A stretch of DNA of 64,000 bases, from assembly GCA_949825025.1 (NCBI GenBank), contig OX463780.1:18883480-18947479 (forward strand). Reading direction: 5' to 3'. The notes below the pieces were generated by a model. The model searched no databases. It had not been told where the DNA came from and was given only the letters and a program-made list of their open reading frames with translations. Made by a program: the position numbers and the translations under genes. The stretch is from Siphlonurus alternatus (lineage: Eukaryota > Arthropoda > Insecta > Ephemeroptera > Siphlonuridae). Every line of letters begins with the position of its first letter. Within the stretch, counting starts at the first letter, position 1. Below, in pieces: positions 56,111 through 64,000 of this stretch.

Positions 56111-56714
56111 AGATTAACGGATAAGGAAGAGCCACGTGACCTCAGTAGTGTTCCCCTGAGAAGAAAGGCTTCAAATTTCCCATCATATTCCTCTCCATGC
56201 TCCCCTTCATTCTCCTACTACTAGATCACACGCAATGACTTGGTATGCCTTATGAAACCCAGCAGCTACCTCTTATATCTTACCATATCGCTGCTACTGA
56301 CTAGGGGAACTAAATATATGCAATATTTTATCTCTAAAACTTTTACTAGAATAAAATGCATTTTAATTCATTCTATCACATATTATTTTATTTTATAGTG
56401 TTTTTTTTATTTATTAATGTTTAAGAAATATATATAACATTATTGATTTCCAATTTTATAACAGATTATTTTGAAAGATTAAGATATTATTGTATTGATA
56501 AACTATATATATTTTTTTAAATTTGATAGTAAATATGAACAGACGATTGATTAAATTTCACATTATTGATATTTTTACGATATTGGTTATATGATATGTG
56601 AGAACTCACGTCTCTCACGTTCATACTTCTCTTATAGAAAATTTGTTCGCCAAGAGAGAACTAGATATTACTGACGACGATCATGACGGTGTGTAAGTAA
56701 GGTGGTGGAGAATT
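56108..56714. other. short less A+T-rich flank, then A+T-rich background
   Basis: The first 150 bp after the GA array contain the CACGTG and TCAGTA noted with that array, and no long frame free of the array. The remainder is background. Confidence 0.4.
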
Positions 56715-56816
<102 letters not shown>

Positions 56817-56851
56817 GATAAATTTACGACCATCTCAAGTCAGCAGCGAGG

Positions 56852-56912
56852 CGAGAGAGAAGAGAGAGAGAGAGAGGAGAGATGAGAGGAGAGAGAGAGA
56901 GGAGAGAGAAGA

Positions 56913-56965
<53 letters not shown>

Positions 56966-56974
56966 AGAGAGGAG
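56852..56974. repeat. imperfect (GA)n tract
   Basis: GA repeats interrupted by GGA, GAAGA and GATGA units. It lies 40 bp after the (TA)n array, so the two simple repeats form one compound low-complexity block. Confidence 0.94.
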
Positions 56975-57710
56975 TGTAAGCCACTTCACAGGTCATTCAA
57001 CATCGGCTTGAAGAAAACTCATTACTTCCATCGCTTCAAGATACTAGTTAATATATTGCCACTCAAAATCTTTTATAAAAGCTCTGTTTTCTCTATACAT
57101 TTTATATTGTGAGATGAAAATTTCTCTCTCTCTCTCTTCTCTTCTATCTTTACCTCTATTAAGATAATATAAAACATTTTTGTATTGGTTTAAAACTCAA
57201 TTATTTTAATCTTATTTATAATACATTAAAATGCTCTTTTACATAATAAATATTTAAAAGAAATTTAAATCTTAATGAATTTTATAGTAATGTATTATTT
57301 ACACTGTATATTAATGTAATATGCCATGTTTCAATTGAAAAACTAAATCCTTGTCTTAAGTTTAGCAATCCATTTTTAAGTATATAGAAAATATACACAT
57401 TATTTTCGCCCCCTTGATTTATAATAAAATAGGTTTATAATCCTTTGTTTTCATCATGAAATCAAATTATAAGAAATCAATTAAAAAAGCTTAGTTACTT
57501 TCAAAAACAATATATAAAGTATACTGAATGATAGTTTTATATATAGGACCTATATATTTCCTGGTAAAACGTGAACTGAATGACTAATAATTAAAGCGAA
57601 TACGAAGTTTCAAGAGTTTGGAGAAAACAAAAATGAAACTTTTTACTTCTTATATCATCTAAAGTTGTTGTTTTCTTTTCAGGATATAACATTACAATCA
57701 CGAGTAGCTA
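56975..57710. other. A+T-rich gene-free stretch
   Basis: Nothing recognised beyond a short CT run near 57122-57140. Confidence 0.55.
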
Positions 57711-57718
57711 AAAATATT

Positions 57719-58122
57719 TTTTTTATATATTAAACCACAATTGGGTACTTTTACAATTTAATAATTACTGACTACGATTGAAACCCTGAACCTTCCGAAA
57801 TCTCCTAACTTAAACGTTTCGCGGGCTCTTCTGGAATGGGGGCAACCACGGCTTTGCAATCCATCCCGGTATTTACCTGTGACTGAGGAAAACGTGGAAA
57901 TCTCAGCCAGGATAGACGCTACAGCTTTTGTCAATGGAACGGAAGTGCAATGGTCCAAAGCCATGCAGGGGAACCACATAGTGGAAAAACGTAACGATTT
58001 ACCCCTGAGTGGGAAACGTGGTTTTTGTCAAAAATTGTCACCCATCCAACTACTAACCACGCTCGACGTTACTTGAATTCGGTGATCTGACGAGACCCGG
58101 TCAAGCGCACTGCGCCACACCT
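57719..58122 (-). mobile_element. 5S rRNA-derived SINE, copy B (minus strand)
   Basis: Full-length relative of the copies at 765-1158 and 60968-61374. On the minus strand it begins GGTGTGGCGCAGTGCGC, then CCGGGTCTCGTCAGATCACC, the 5S control-region block and TTGGATGGGTGACAATTTT. The body has CACTTCCGTTCCATTGAC, a degenerate GCTGAGATTTCCACG and TACCGGGATGG, and the 3' end reads AAAGTACCCAATTGTGG. AAAATATT lies directly outside both ends (57711-57718 and 58123-58130), an 8-bp probable target duplication. The open frames on both strands inside it are incidental. Confidence 0.9.
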
Positions 58123-58130
58123 AAAATATT

Positions 58131-58793
58131 ATAAGGTTGCAAAGGTCAAAGCGTGGACACATGCAAGAATATTGTGTTAATTGTATTAAGTGCTAAAAGA
58201 CTTTTGTATTATACTTTTGGATCATATGGGTGTGTACACGCCATATAAAAGTAAAGGTGAAAAAGCAAAGTTGTAAAAACGTAGCATAAAAGTGAACATT
58301 CACATTATATTGTTGTGAGATCTTTTGTGAGGTGCATTAGTCTGATGTTCCAGCAGTATTGTCTGGTCTAATAATGAACATTACCATGAATCAAGCTTCA
58401 AGTAATGGATTGACTTTGAGAGTCGTTAACTTTTAATTGGTTTCAAATTACCATCTCAGGAAAATAATTGTAAAAAATATATATTTTATTAGCATAATAT
58501 AATTATTATGTATAAATAATATAGCTCAACAAATGAAAGTTATGTAAGATTACCACCAGATGTATATTATATATAGCTGGAAGTGGAAGGATTTTGGCTG
58601 AACTATGACATGAAAAATATAAGATTTCTCACATCTCTTAATATAGCATCTCTGCAAATTTTCAGGTTCAAAACTTTAACTATAATAAGTCTAGAAACTT
58701 CGCACTTCCGGCTACATTCGGTGGTAATCTTTTATTTGTTGAACTGTATGATGTTTTGATATATTGTACATTTCGGGTTAGCATGAATTTTAC
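58131..58793. other. A+T-rich gene-free stretch
   Basis: Nothing recognised. An open minus-strand frame extends through the right part (to 58680) beyond the candidate exon listed next. Confidence 0.5.
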
Positions 58794-58937
58794 CTTTACT
58801 TGAATTATTGCATCTTCAAGAGACAAATATTTATGCATATATGTAGATTTGGGAAATATATGTATAATAAAAGCATGCCTCAATTCATCTCTGAAAAAGT
58901 TCCCCACGCCTCCATATAGACGAGTGAAGACGACCAG
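58794..58937 (-). CDS. possible internal coding exon, 48 codons
   Basis: On the minus strand a pyrimidine-containing acceptor CGTTATCTTTGCACAG ends at 58938. The following 144 nt are open in one frame, and AAG|GTAAAA forms a good donor (GT at 58792-58793). The exon would be phase 0 on both sides and encode 48 residues, starting LVVFTRLYGGVGNFFRDELR and ending LSLEDAIIQVK. The composition is mixed (Arg, Asp, Glu, Gly, Pro) compared with chance frames nearby. The same frame stays open in both directions for 98 codons. No domain is recognised and no partner exon was found. Confidence 0.25.
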
Positions 58938-59932
58938 CTGTGCAAAGATAACGTTCGTGCTCTCCAGAGTGATCAACTATACTAATTACAATCTTTATTG
59001 TTTTGAACTTTGAAAGTCTTCGATTACGAAATTCTGAATAATTTTAACTTGCACTGCGAGTTTGAGTAGAAAAAAAACTGATAACTATAGATTATATTAT
59101 AATATTCCTATAATGCATGTCTTTCCTATAATACGGCATCAATAAAAAAATTAGTTTCCAGTATAATTTCTTGTTTTGATTTTTTATAGCTCCTTATTTT
59201 GTATGATCAATTTATTAAAGGTAAATAGCAATATAAAAATAAATAAATGACTATATGAAAAATATCTTATATACAATTAGGGCAAATCACTGTTTTGATA
59301 ATAATTATTAAGTTTATAAGTTAATTTTTTTTTGACAATTCATCATAGCATGGACTTTGCAGATTGGCAGATGAGAATATCCAGATAATTTAGTATTCAG
59401 AAGGCTTGAAAAAATTCAATAAAAATATATCAAAATAACGATGTTATGAAAAACATAAATCTGTAATGAATATAATCTCGAATTCCTTTGATTATAAAAA
59501 AAAAAAAATATGCTTCGCTCATCTGTTTGATTCAATTAATTAACTAAGTTTTCTTGTGATGGGTACCTCACAAAAGAACCACGAACTCTATTTGGTGAAC
59601 CCCCCTTATTTCACCTGTTGAGAAAATTGGCTCAGCATAAAAGAAAGAGTATAACACAAAGACGAAAGTATAGGAGAAATAGCTATATAACACAGTCTTC
59701 TTTTTACAGAAAATGAGGTATGAGTTCATTTTTACGGGGGTGTATCCTCCTGTATATAATTTGAAGAACGAACCATAATAATAATAATCATCATCATAAG
59801 TGAAGTAGGTTTGTTGTATACAACATGTATTGTGCTTACGGCCATACGTAGCGAAATAAGTATAAAACATTTTCTTGTGTAGAGGGCGCGGTTCTCGTCA
59901 ACTCTGACCTCCAAAACCATAAGTGTGACGTC
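58938..59932. other. A+T-rich stretch with weak frames
   Basis: On the minus strand an ATG at 59920 opens 62 codons (MVLEVRVDENRALYTRK at the start). It crosses GCC|GTAAGC, a fair donor, after 27 codons. A TGACGTCA lies just upstream on that strand. The evidence is too thin for a call. Confidence 0.35.
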
Positions 59933-59998
59933 ATGACCAAGTGCCCGATGTCACGCAAGCTGGCAGGTATACAAGCTTCCAGTATAGTAAAATACAAG
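59933..59998 (+). CDS. possible short first coding exon, 22 codons
   Basis: An ATG with G at -3 (ACGTCATGACC) opens MTKCPMSRKLAGIQASSIVK plus two more codons. It ends at AAG|GTAGGT, a strong splice donor at 59998/59999, phase 0. The codons are G+C-richer than the surroundings, and the octamer TGACGTCA overlaps the ATG at 59926-59933. If unspliced the frame continues to 60169 in A+T- and CT-rich codons, which look noncoding, so composition changes at the proposed donor. No domain or signal peptide is seen and no downstream exon was identified. A minus-strand alternative overlaps the upstream side. Confidence 0.25.
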
Positions 59999-60955
59999 GT
60001 AGGTATTTGTAAACAGGTACAACAGAATATGTGCTTATATAAAAAATATCAAGTTCAATATTTTGTAATTTTGATATTTTTTTTTATTAAAGTCTGTTTG
60101 TATTATAATGATCTCTCTCTCTCTCTCCCACTGATCGCACTCTATCTCTTTCTCTCTGTCTTTGTATAAAACAAAAGTCGTCACACAGTTCTAACTTAAT
60201 GGTGTTATATTGTTTGAAGCCACCTTGGCGTACAAAGGAAAAAAAAAAAAAAAAAAAAAAACGTAAAGTATATTATATTTTTTTACGTCAGTAAAACTCT
60301 GCAGGATATTAAGGCAGGAAATTGCAATTCCTTTATCTAAATGATATAATTTATTTGAATACATTTTCATTTGACGATCAATATTTAAATAAAAAACATC
60401 TCAGAACGATATCAAGTATAAATGAATATATTTTTATATAGACATCATATATCTTTTGTTGTTGTTGCAGGATTTGAAATGTTTGAAGTATTGTATTTTT
60501 CTTTGATTGTTCAACAAACTTATTATTGTATACAGTTTTGTACTTACGGGATTTTAACGAAAACATTAATTTAATAAAGTTCATATAAAGTTGAATAGAG
60601 CATGTGATAAAGATGTAGGTTCGAGTCCCGGAAAACTTTTAATACTGTGATAAATTTCTTTGTTGTCCATGCAGCTGGTATAAACAAGAAATGTTTTGAA
60701 TGTAAAATTATTGTAATAATATATTTGTTTATCTGCAACACTGAGGAATGTCCATGGTAGCTAGCCAAAACAAAAGCTCCTAGAGGATAAAATATCGAGA
60801 ACTATGTTAAATTATTATTATTTTTTCAAAACAATAACTTAATTCTGCTGAATTATATCTTCAAAGAATAATTACGCCTATACAAGTTTTAAATTTTATT
60901 TATATTTTTAAAACAAAACTATTATTAAAAAAGTAAATTTATTAATGTCAATAAG
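59999..60955. other. A+T-rich gene-free stretch
   Basis: An imperfect CT tract lies at 60110-60165 and an A-run of about 22 at 60240-60261. A B-box-like GGTTCGAGTCCCGG near 60620 lacks the rest of a tRNA. Confidence 0.5.
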
Positions 60956-60967
60956 AATAAAAACTGT

Positions 60968-61374
60968 GGAAGGTGTGGCACAGTGCACTTGACCGGGTCT
61001 CGTCAGATCACCGAAGTCAAGCAACGCCGAGCGTGGTTAGTAGTTGGATGGGTAACCATTTTCAACAAAAAACACGTTTCCAACCCAGAAGTAAATCGTT
61101 ACGCTTTTCCACCATATGGTTCCCCTGGCTTTGAATCATTGCACTTCCGGTTCATTGACAAAAGCTGTAGCGTCCATCCCTGGCTGAGGTTTCCACGTTT
61201 TCCTCAGTCGCAGACAAATGCCGGGATGGATTGCAAGGTTGCGGCCGCTCCCGTTCCGGAAGAGCCCGCGAAACGCACAAGTTAGGGTTTCGGAAGGTTC
61301 GGGGTTTCAAAGTAGTATGTAATTAGTAAATAGAAGTACCCAATAGAGTTTGATAAAAAAATAATAATAATAAA
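60968..61374 (+). mobile_element. 5S rRNA-derived SINE, copy C, with 12-bp target duplication
   Basis: The clearest copy. The head at 60972-61063 has GGTGTGGCACAGTGCAC, CGTCAGATCACCGAAGTCAA, GCAACGCCGAGCGTGG and TTGGATGGGTAACC, covering the 5S internal control region. The body includes GGTTCCCCTGGCTTTG, CACTTCCGGTTCATTGAC, GGCTGAGGTTTCCACG, AATGCCGGGATGG and GCGGCCGCTCCCGTTCCGG. The 3' end reads AAGTACCCAATAGAG followed by an (ATA)n-rich tail. AATAAAAACTGT is present on both sides (60956-60967 and 61375-61386), a perfect 12-bp duplication typical of LINE-driven insertion. The 100-codon frame within it is incidental. Confidence 0.95.
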
Positions 61375-61386
61375 AATAAAAACTGT

Positions 61387-62569
61387 AAAAATAATCTACC
61401 ATATACACTGTAGTAAGTAATAAATATTATGAAGTAAAACCATGGCATATAACTTTAATTTTTGTTTTTTTAAATTCCTTTCATGCTATTTACTTCATCC
61501 ATAACTCCCATTTCTAATAATATATATTATATTATAATATAATATAATATTATATTCATAATAAATAACCATTAAAATAGCAGTGTTTTACTAAACTACG
61601 GTTGATAAGAGTTGCTGGAAAGATGATTTGGTCTGGTGCTGTCGAGTAGCTACTAAACTAGCATCTTGACGACACGCTCATGATTTTAAATTACACTTTA
61701 CTGCCAGGCATTCACTGAGCAAGGTGACACAAAACTCTGCAGAAATATACTCTTTGGAATTCCTTTATAAAAAAATAATGTTATTTTAGGACGAAATTCC
61801 ATTTCCTTTGCTAAAATTGTGGCACTTGTTTTTAATTGGAGTAATTGCAAGGAACATTTGATGCTCTTTAATTGTGCCATATATCTTCTTGTGTTTTTTC
61901 ATATATAACTTTATGCATGACGTTTAAAATGATATATGTTTGTCGTTTTTATATATGTTGTGTGCAAAATATGCCAAATATTTTATGTCTTATAAATGTA
62001 CTATATGCAAGAGAGGAAGAGAGAGAGAGATGGAGAGGGGGAGGGGAAGATGCAGGATATTGCAGAACTTTTGAAATAATAAAAAAAGCATTAAAGTGAC
62101 ATGTGCTCGTAGTATGGATAGTAAATAAAAGTCAATTAACTTCTCAGTCATGAAACTCTTGCTCAAGAGTCTTTTAATTACTTTTGATGGCAAGTAAATG
62201 CTACATTTTTCTTCAACTAATGCATTGAGTTTTTATTGAACTGAATGGAATGTAATTCAATAAAAATATTGACAATAATTTGTATATAATATGCATTGCA
62301 CTCTTATTTATCATGGAAAATATTAATTTTTCATAATGACTATATAAATTATTATAGATTAGAAAACAAATAAATAGTGCCATGATTTTCTTGAAATATG
62401 CGTTTCATAAATTAGTATAAATGTTATTAATTCATTATAGATTTAATATTTTTTCTCTCTAACTTTTTATCATTAAACAAATAATATTTTTTCTTATAGT
62501 CTTTTAACATTAAAAAAATAAACAACAATAAAAAATCGATAACTCAATGACGCTCAAGTTAAGGTGTTC
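61387..62569. other. A+T-rich gene-free stretch
   Basis: Nothing recognised apart from a short GA tract near 62008-62045. The open frames are low-complexity or repeat-derived. Confidence 0.55.
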
Positions 62570-62800
62570 TTTTTTTTTTTTTTTTTTTTGCTGTACGTCT
62601 GCGTGTTTTTTATCTGAAGGGGGGAGGGACCACCCCGGGAGGGCGACCACCGCTCATCACAGAAGCCGCCTCCGAGGTCGGCGCGAGCCTCAAGCGTTCT
62701 CCAGCTAGTTCGTGAGCACCAAACATCTCCATTCATCAGCTCATTGCAGACGCCATCAAAACTGCTCTATACAGTCACGGAACTACGTATATACCCACAA
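62570..62800 (-). mobile_element. probable retroposed sequence with poly(A) tail (minus strand)
   Basis: On the minus strand a G+C-rich segment (62800 down to 62590) runs into 20 A (62570-62589 read as T on the plus strand). A compact G+C-rich body ending in a pure A-tract is the usual layout of a retroposed RNA or SINE-like element. Landmarks on the minus strand are GGCTCGCGCCGACCTCGG, GTGGTCGCCCTCCCGG and TCAGATAAAAAACACGC just before the tail. A 60-codon frame crosses it. No B-box is clear, and no target duplication was identified. The source transcript is unknown. Confidence 0.38.
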
Positions 62801-63777
62801 AATATTCTCGCACTGAATAAATTATAAAATACAATTTATATTATAATATACATACAGATTATTTATTAAGATTAAACCTGTTCAAAGCTAATTATTGAAA
62901 CATGGGTATCTATATTTTGTTATATATAGTGACAGTATAATATATATATAAAAAAAAATAAGAAAATTCTTTTCTCATATATATTTTTTAGTTTGAAAAG
63001 TGCCTAAGGGTGTGATATCTTAGTCTCTATTGTTCTCAAGGCACTCACTATGCAGATGCAGCTTGAAATTTATTAAATGGTTCAATATTTTGATGATAAT
63101 ATAATAAATATTACTTTTTGTTTTTGTTTTTAAAAGGTTAAGATAAAAAAAGTTTCATAAAAATTCCCTTTCTCTTTTTTTTTACCCTTCTTTTTTATGA
63201 TCAAACGCGCGCGTGTCTTCGTGATATGGCTTGTTTACCAGGAATGTAAAATTATAGCATTAGTTTTCAGGCAATGCTAATAGCTTCTTCTTTTTTTCTT
63301 TTTTGTTTGTTTTTTTAGTTGTCCAGGTAAATTAACCTAAGAATTTATTTCAAATAACTCTTAATAAATTAATTTTATGTGATTTTGTAAGCGAATAAAA
63401 CTTGTTTATCGCCTTTTTAGAAGAGTTAATTTTTTATAAATTGTTGAAAATTTTGTAAATACGGGAATGTCATTTAGTAAACATAATAATTAAGTATTTA
63501 AATAAAAGAAGTAATTAAATATATAACAAAATAAACCATGCAACGGTACAAAGTCAGGATTAATGTTATTTTGCTGTCTTTTCTTGCCACCATGCACACT
63601 TACATGGTGTCTAATTCTATTTACAAGGAACTTAATCATTGTTACTGTTCTTAACTCCAAGTGATACGAGTTAAGCTATTTGCTGACATGTAATTCTCTG
63701 AACACAAACTAAGCTTTACGTCTATAGAACAACAGTCTCTTATCATCTTTGCTCATATACATAAGCTTTACTGAGCT
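62801..63777. other. A+T-rich gene-free stretch
   Basis: Nothing recognised; CGCGCGCGTG at 63205-63214 is a small alternating purine-pyrimidine run. Confidence 0.55.
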
Positions 63778-63960
63778 TGGGGGCGTATACAGTGTCAGCG
63801 TGGGGGTTTAATATGAAAATCGTGACTTCGAATCGTGCCTAGGGTAGCTGGGTATGTGAAGTAAGGGCGGTGTTACCATGCTGTCACATCACCGACCTTC
63901 CTAACTAGGGTTTCCACGGAATCCTTAGTGATGGAAAAGAATGATTGATTTTTCCCTGCC
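63778..63960 (+). mobile_element. tRNA-headed SINE sharing core with 5S-headed SINEs
   Basis: The head reads GGGGGCGTATACAGTGTCAG, then GTGACTTCGAATCGTGCC, a B-box (ACTTCGAATC) at a tRNA-like distance from the A-box region, which is degenerate. The body continues GGGCGGTGTTACCATGC, CACATCACCGACC, then CTAGGGTTTCCACGG and ATCCTTAGTGATGG. The last part parallels CTGAGGTTTCCACG and CCTCAG of the 5S-headed copies. The 3' end is not resolved before the window stops, and no duplication was found. Confidence 0.5.
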
Positions 63961-64000
63961 TTAAATTAGGAATGCATTATGATACGGTCATAATATGCTA

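Noticed and set aside
55785..56224. Overlapping 101- and 116-codon frames on opposite strands
   Set aside because: Both depend on the GA array for their length, and the non-repeat parts show no domain.
60590..60640. tRNA-like GGTTCGAGTCCCGG
   Set aside because: Only a B-box-like string; the A-box, anticodon arm and pairing T-stem are absent and the spacing is too short for a tRNA.
60983..61285. 100-codon frame with mixed amino-acid composition
   Set aside because: It lies wholly within a 5S-derived SINE; the frame is broken in the sister copies, and the non-ATG head codes the 5S region.

Overview
This window looks like a non-genic or intronic stretch of a large, very A+T-rich invertebrate nuclear genome. 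I judge it by eye to be about three-quarters A+T. An arthropod is the best guess. The reasons are 5S-rRNA-headed SINEs whose body resembles, from memory, the core of arthropod SINEs; very long (GA)n and (TA)n microsatellites; several small hAT-type elements; and a 5'-truncated non-LTR retrotransposon with an RNase H/zinc-knuckle-type C-terminus. Nothing indicates a bacterium, organelle or virus. I could not place it to genus; an A+T-rich crustacean or hemimetabolous insect would fit.

No complete host protein-coding gene is visible. Most open frames of 60-130 codons are chance readings of A+T-rich DNA, of microsatellites ((GA)n read as RERE, (CT)n as SLSL, (TA)n as IYIY) or of SINE sequence. 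The best host-gene signal is a candidate first exon at 38070-38304 (+). There a TATATAAG box and an initiator-like TCATAT precede a 128-nt leader without ATG, then an ATG with G at -3, a 26-residue signal-peptide-like reading frame and a GT splice donor. If real, a large first intron would follow. Weaker possible exons are at 58794-58937 (-), 59933-59998 (+), 19075-19227 (-) and 7640-7813 (+). A good match to an arthropod core promoter (TATAAAAG plus TCAGTA) lies at 34553-34590 (+).

The readable content is mostly repeats. SINEs: three 5S-headed copies of one family (765-1158 -, 57719-58122 -, 60968-61374 +), a divergent 5S-headed relative (53960-54308 +), and two tRNA-like-headed SINEs (2329-2500 + and 63778-63960 +). 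The last appears to share its core with the 5S-headed ones, which suggests head swapping. LINE: a 5'-truncated copy at 11047-11456 and a 60-bp copy of the same 3' tail at 44961-45020, both bounded by direct repeats. DNA transposons without coding capacity: hAT-like elements at 20901-21064, 26605-26776, 31314-31519 and 52063-52229, three of them with 8-bp target duplications (one imperfect); a 40-bp palindrome with an 8-bp direct repeat at 42523-42578; fold-back elements at 6223-6345, 21337-21655 and 27285-27428; and a terminal-inverted-repeat element at 40384-40661.

The rest is A+T-rich background with a few G+C-richer islands I cannot assign (6500-6662, 31520-31850, 50976-51130, 53360-53600, 54316-54660). 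These are the best places to look for exons, noncoding RNAs or undescribed repeats. No CRISPR array, rRNA gene, functional tRNA gene or operon-like organisation is present.
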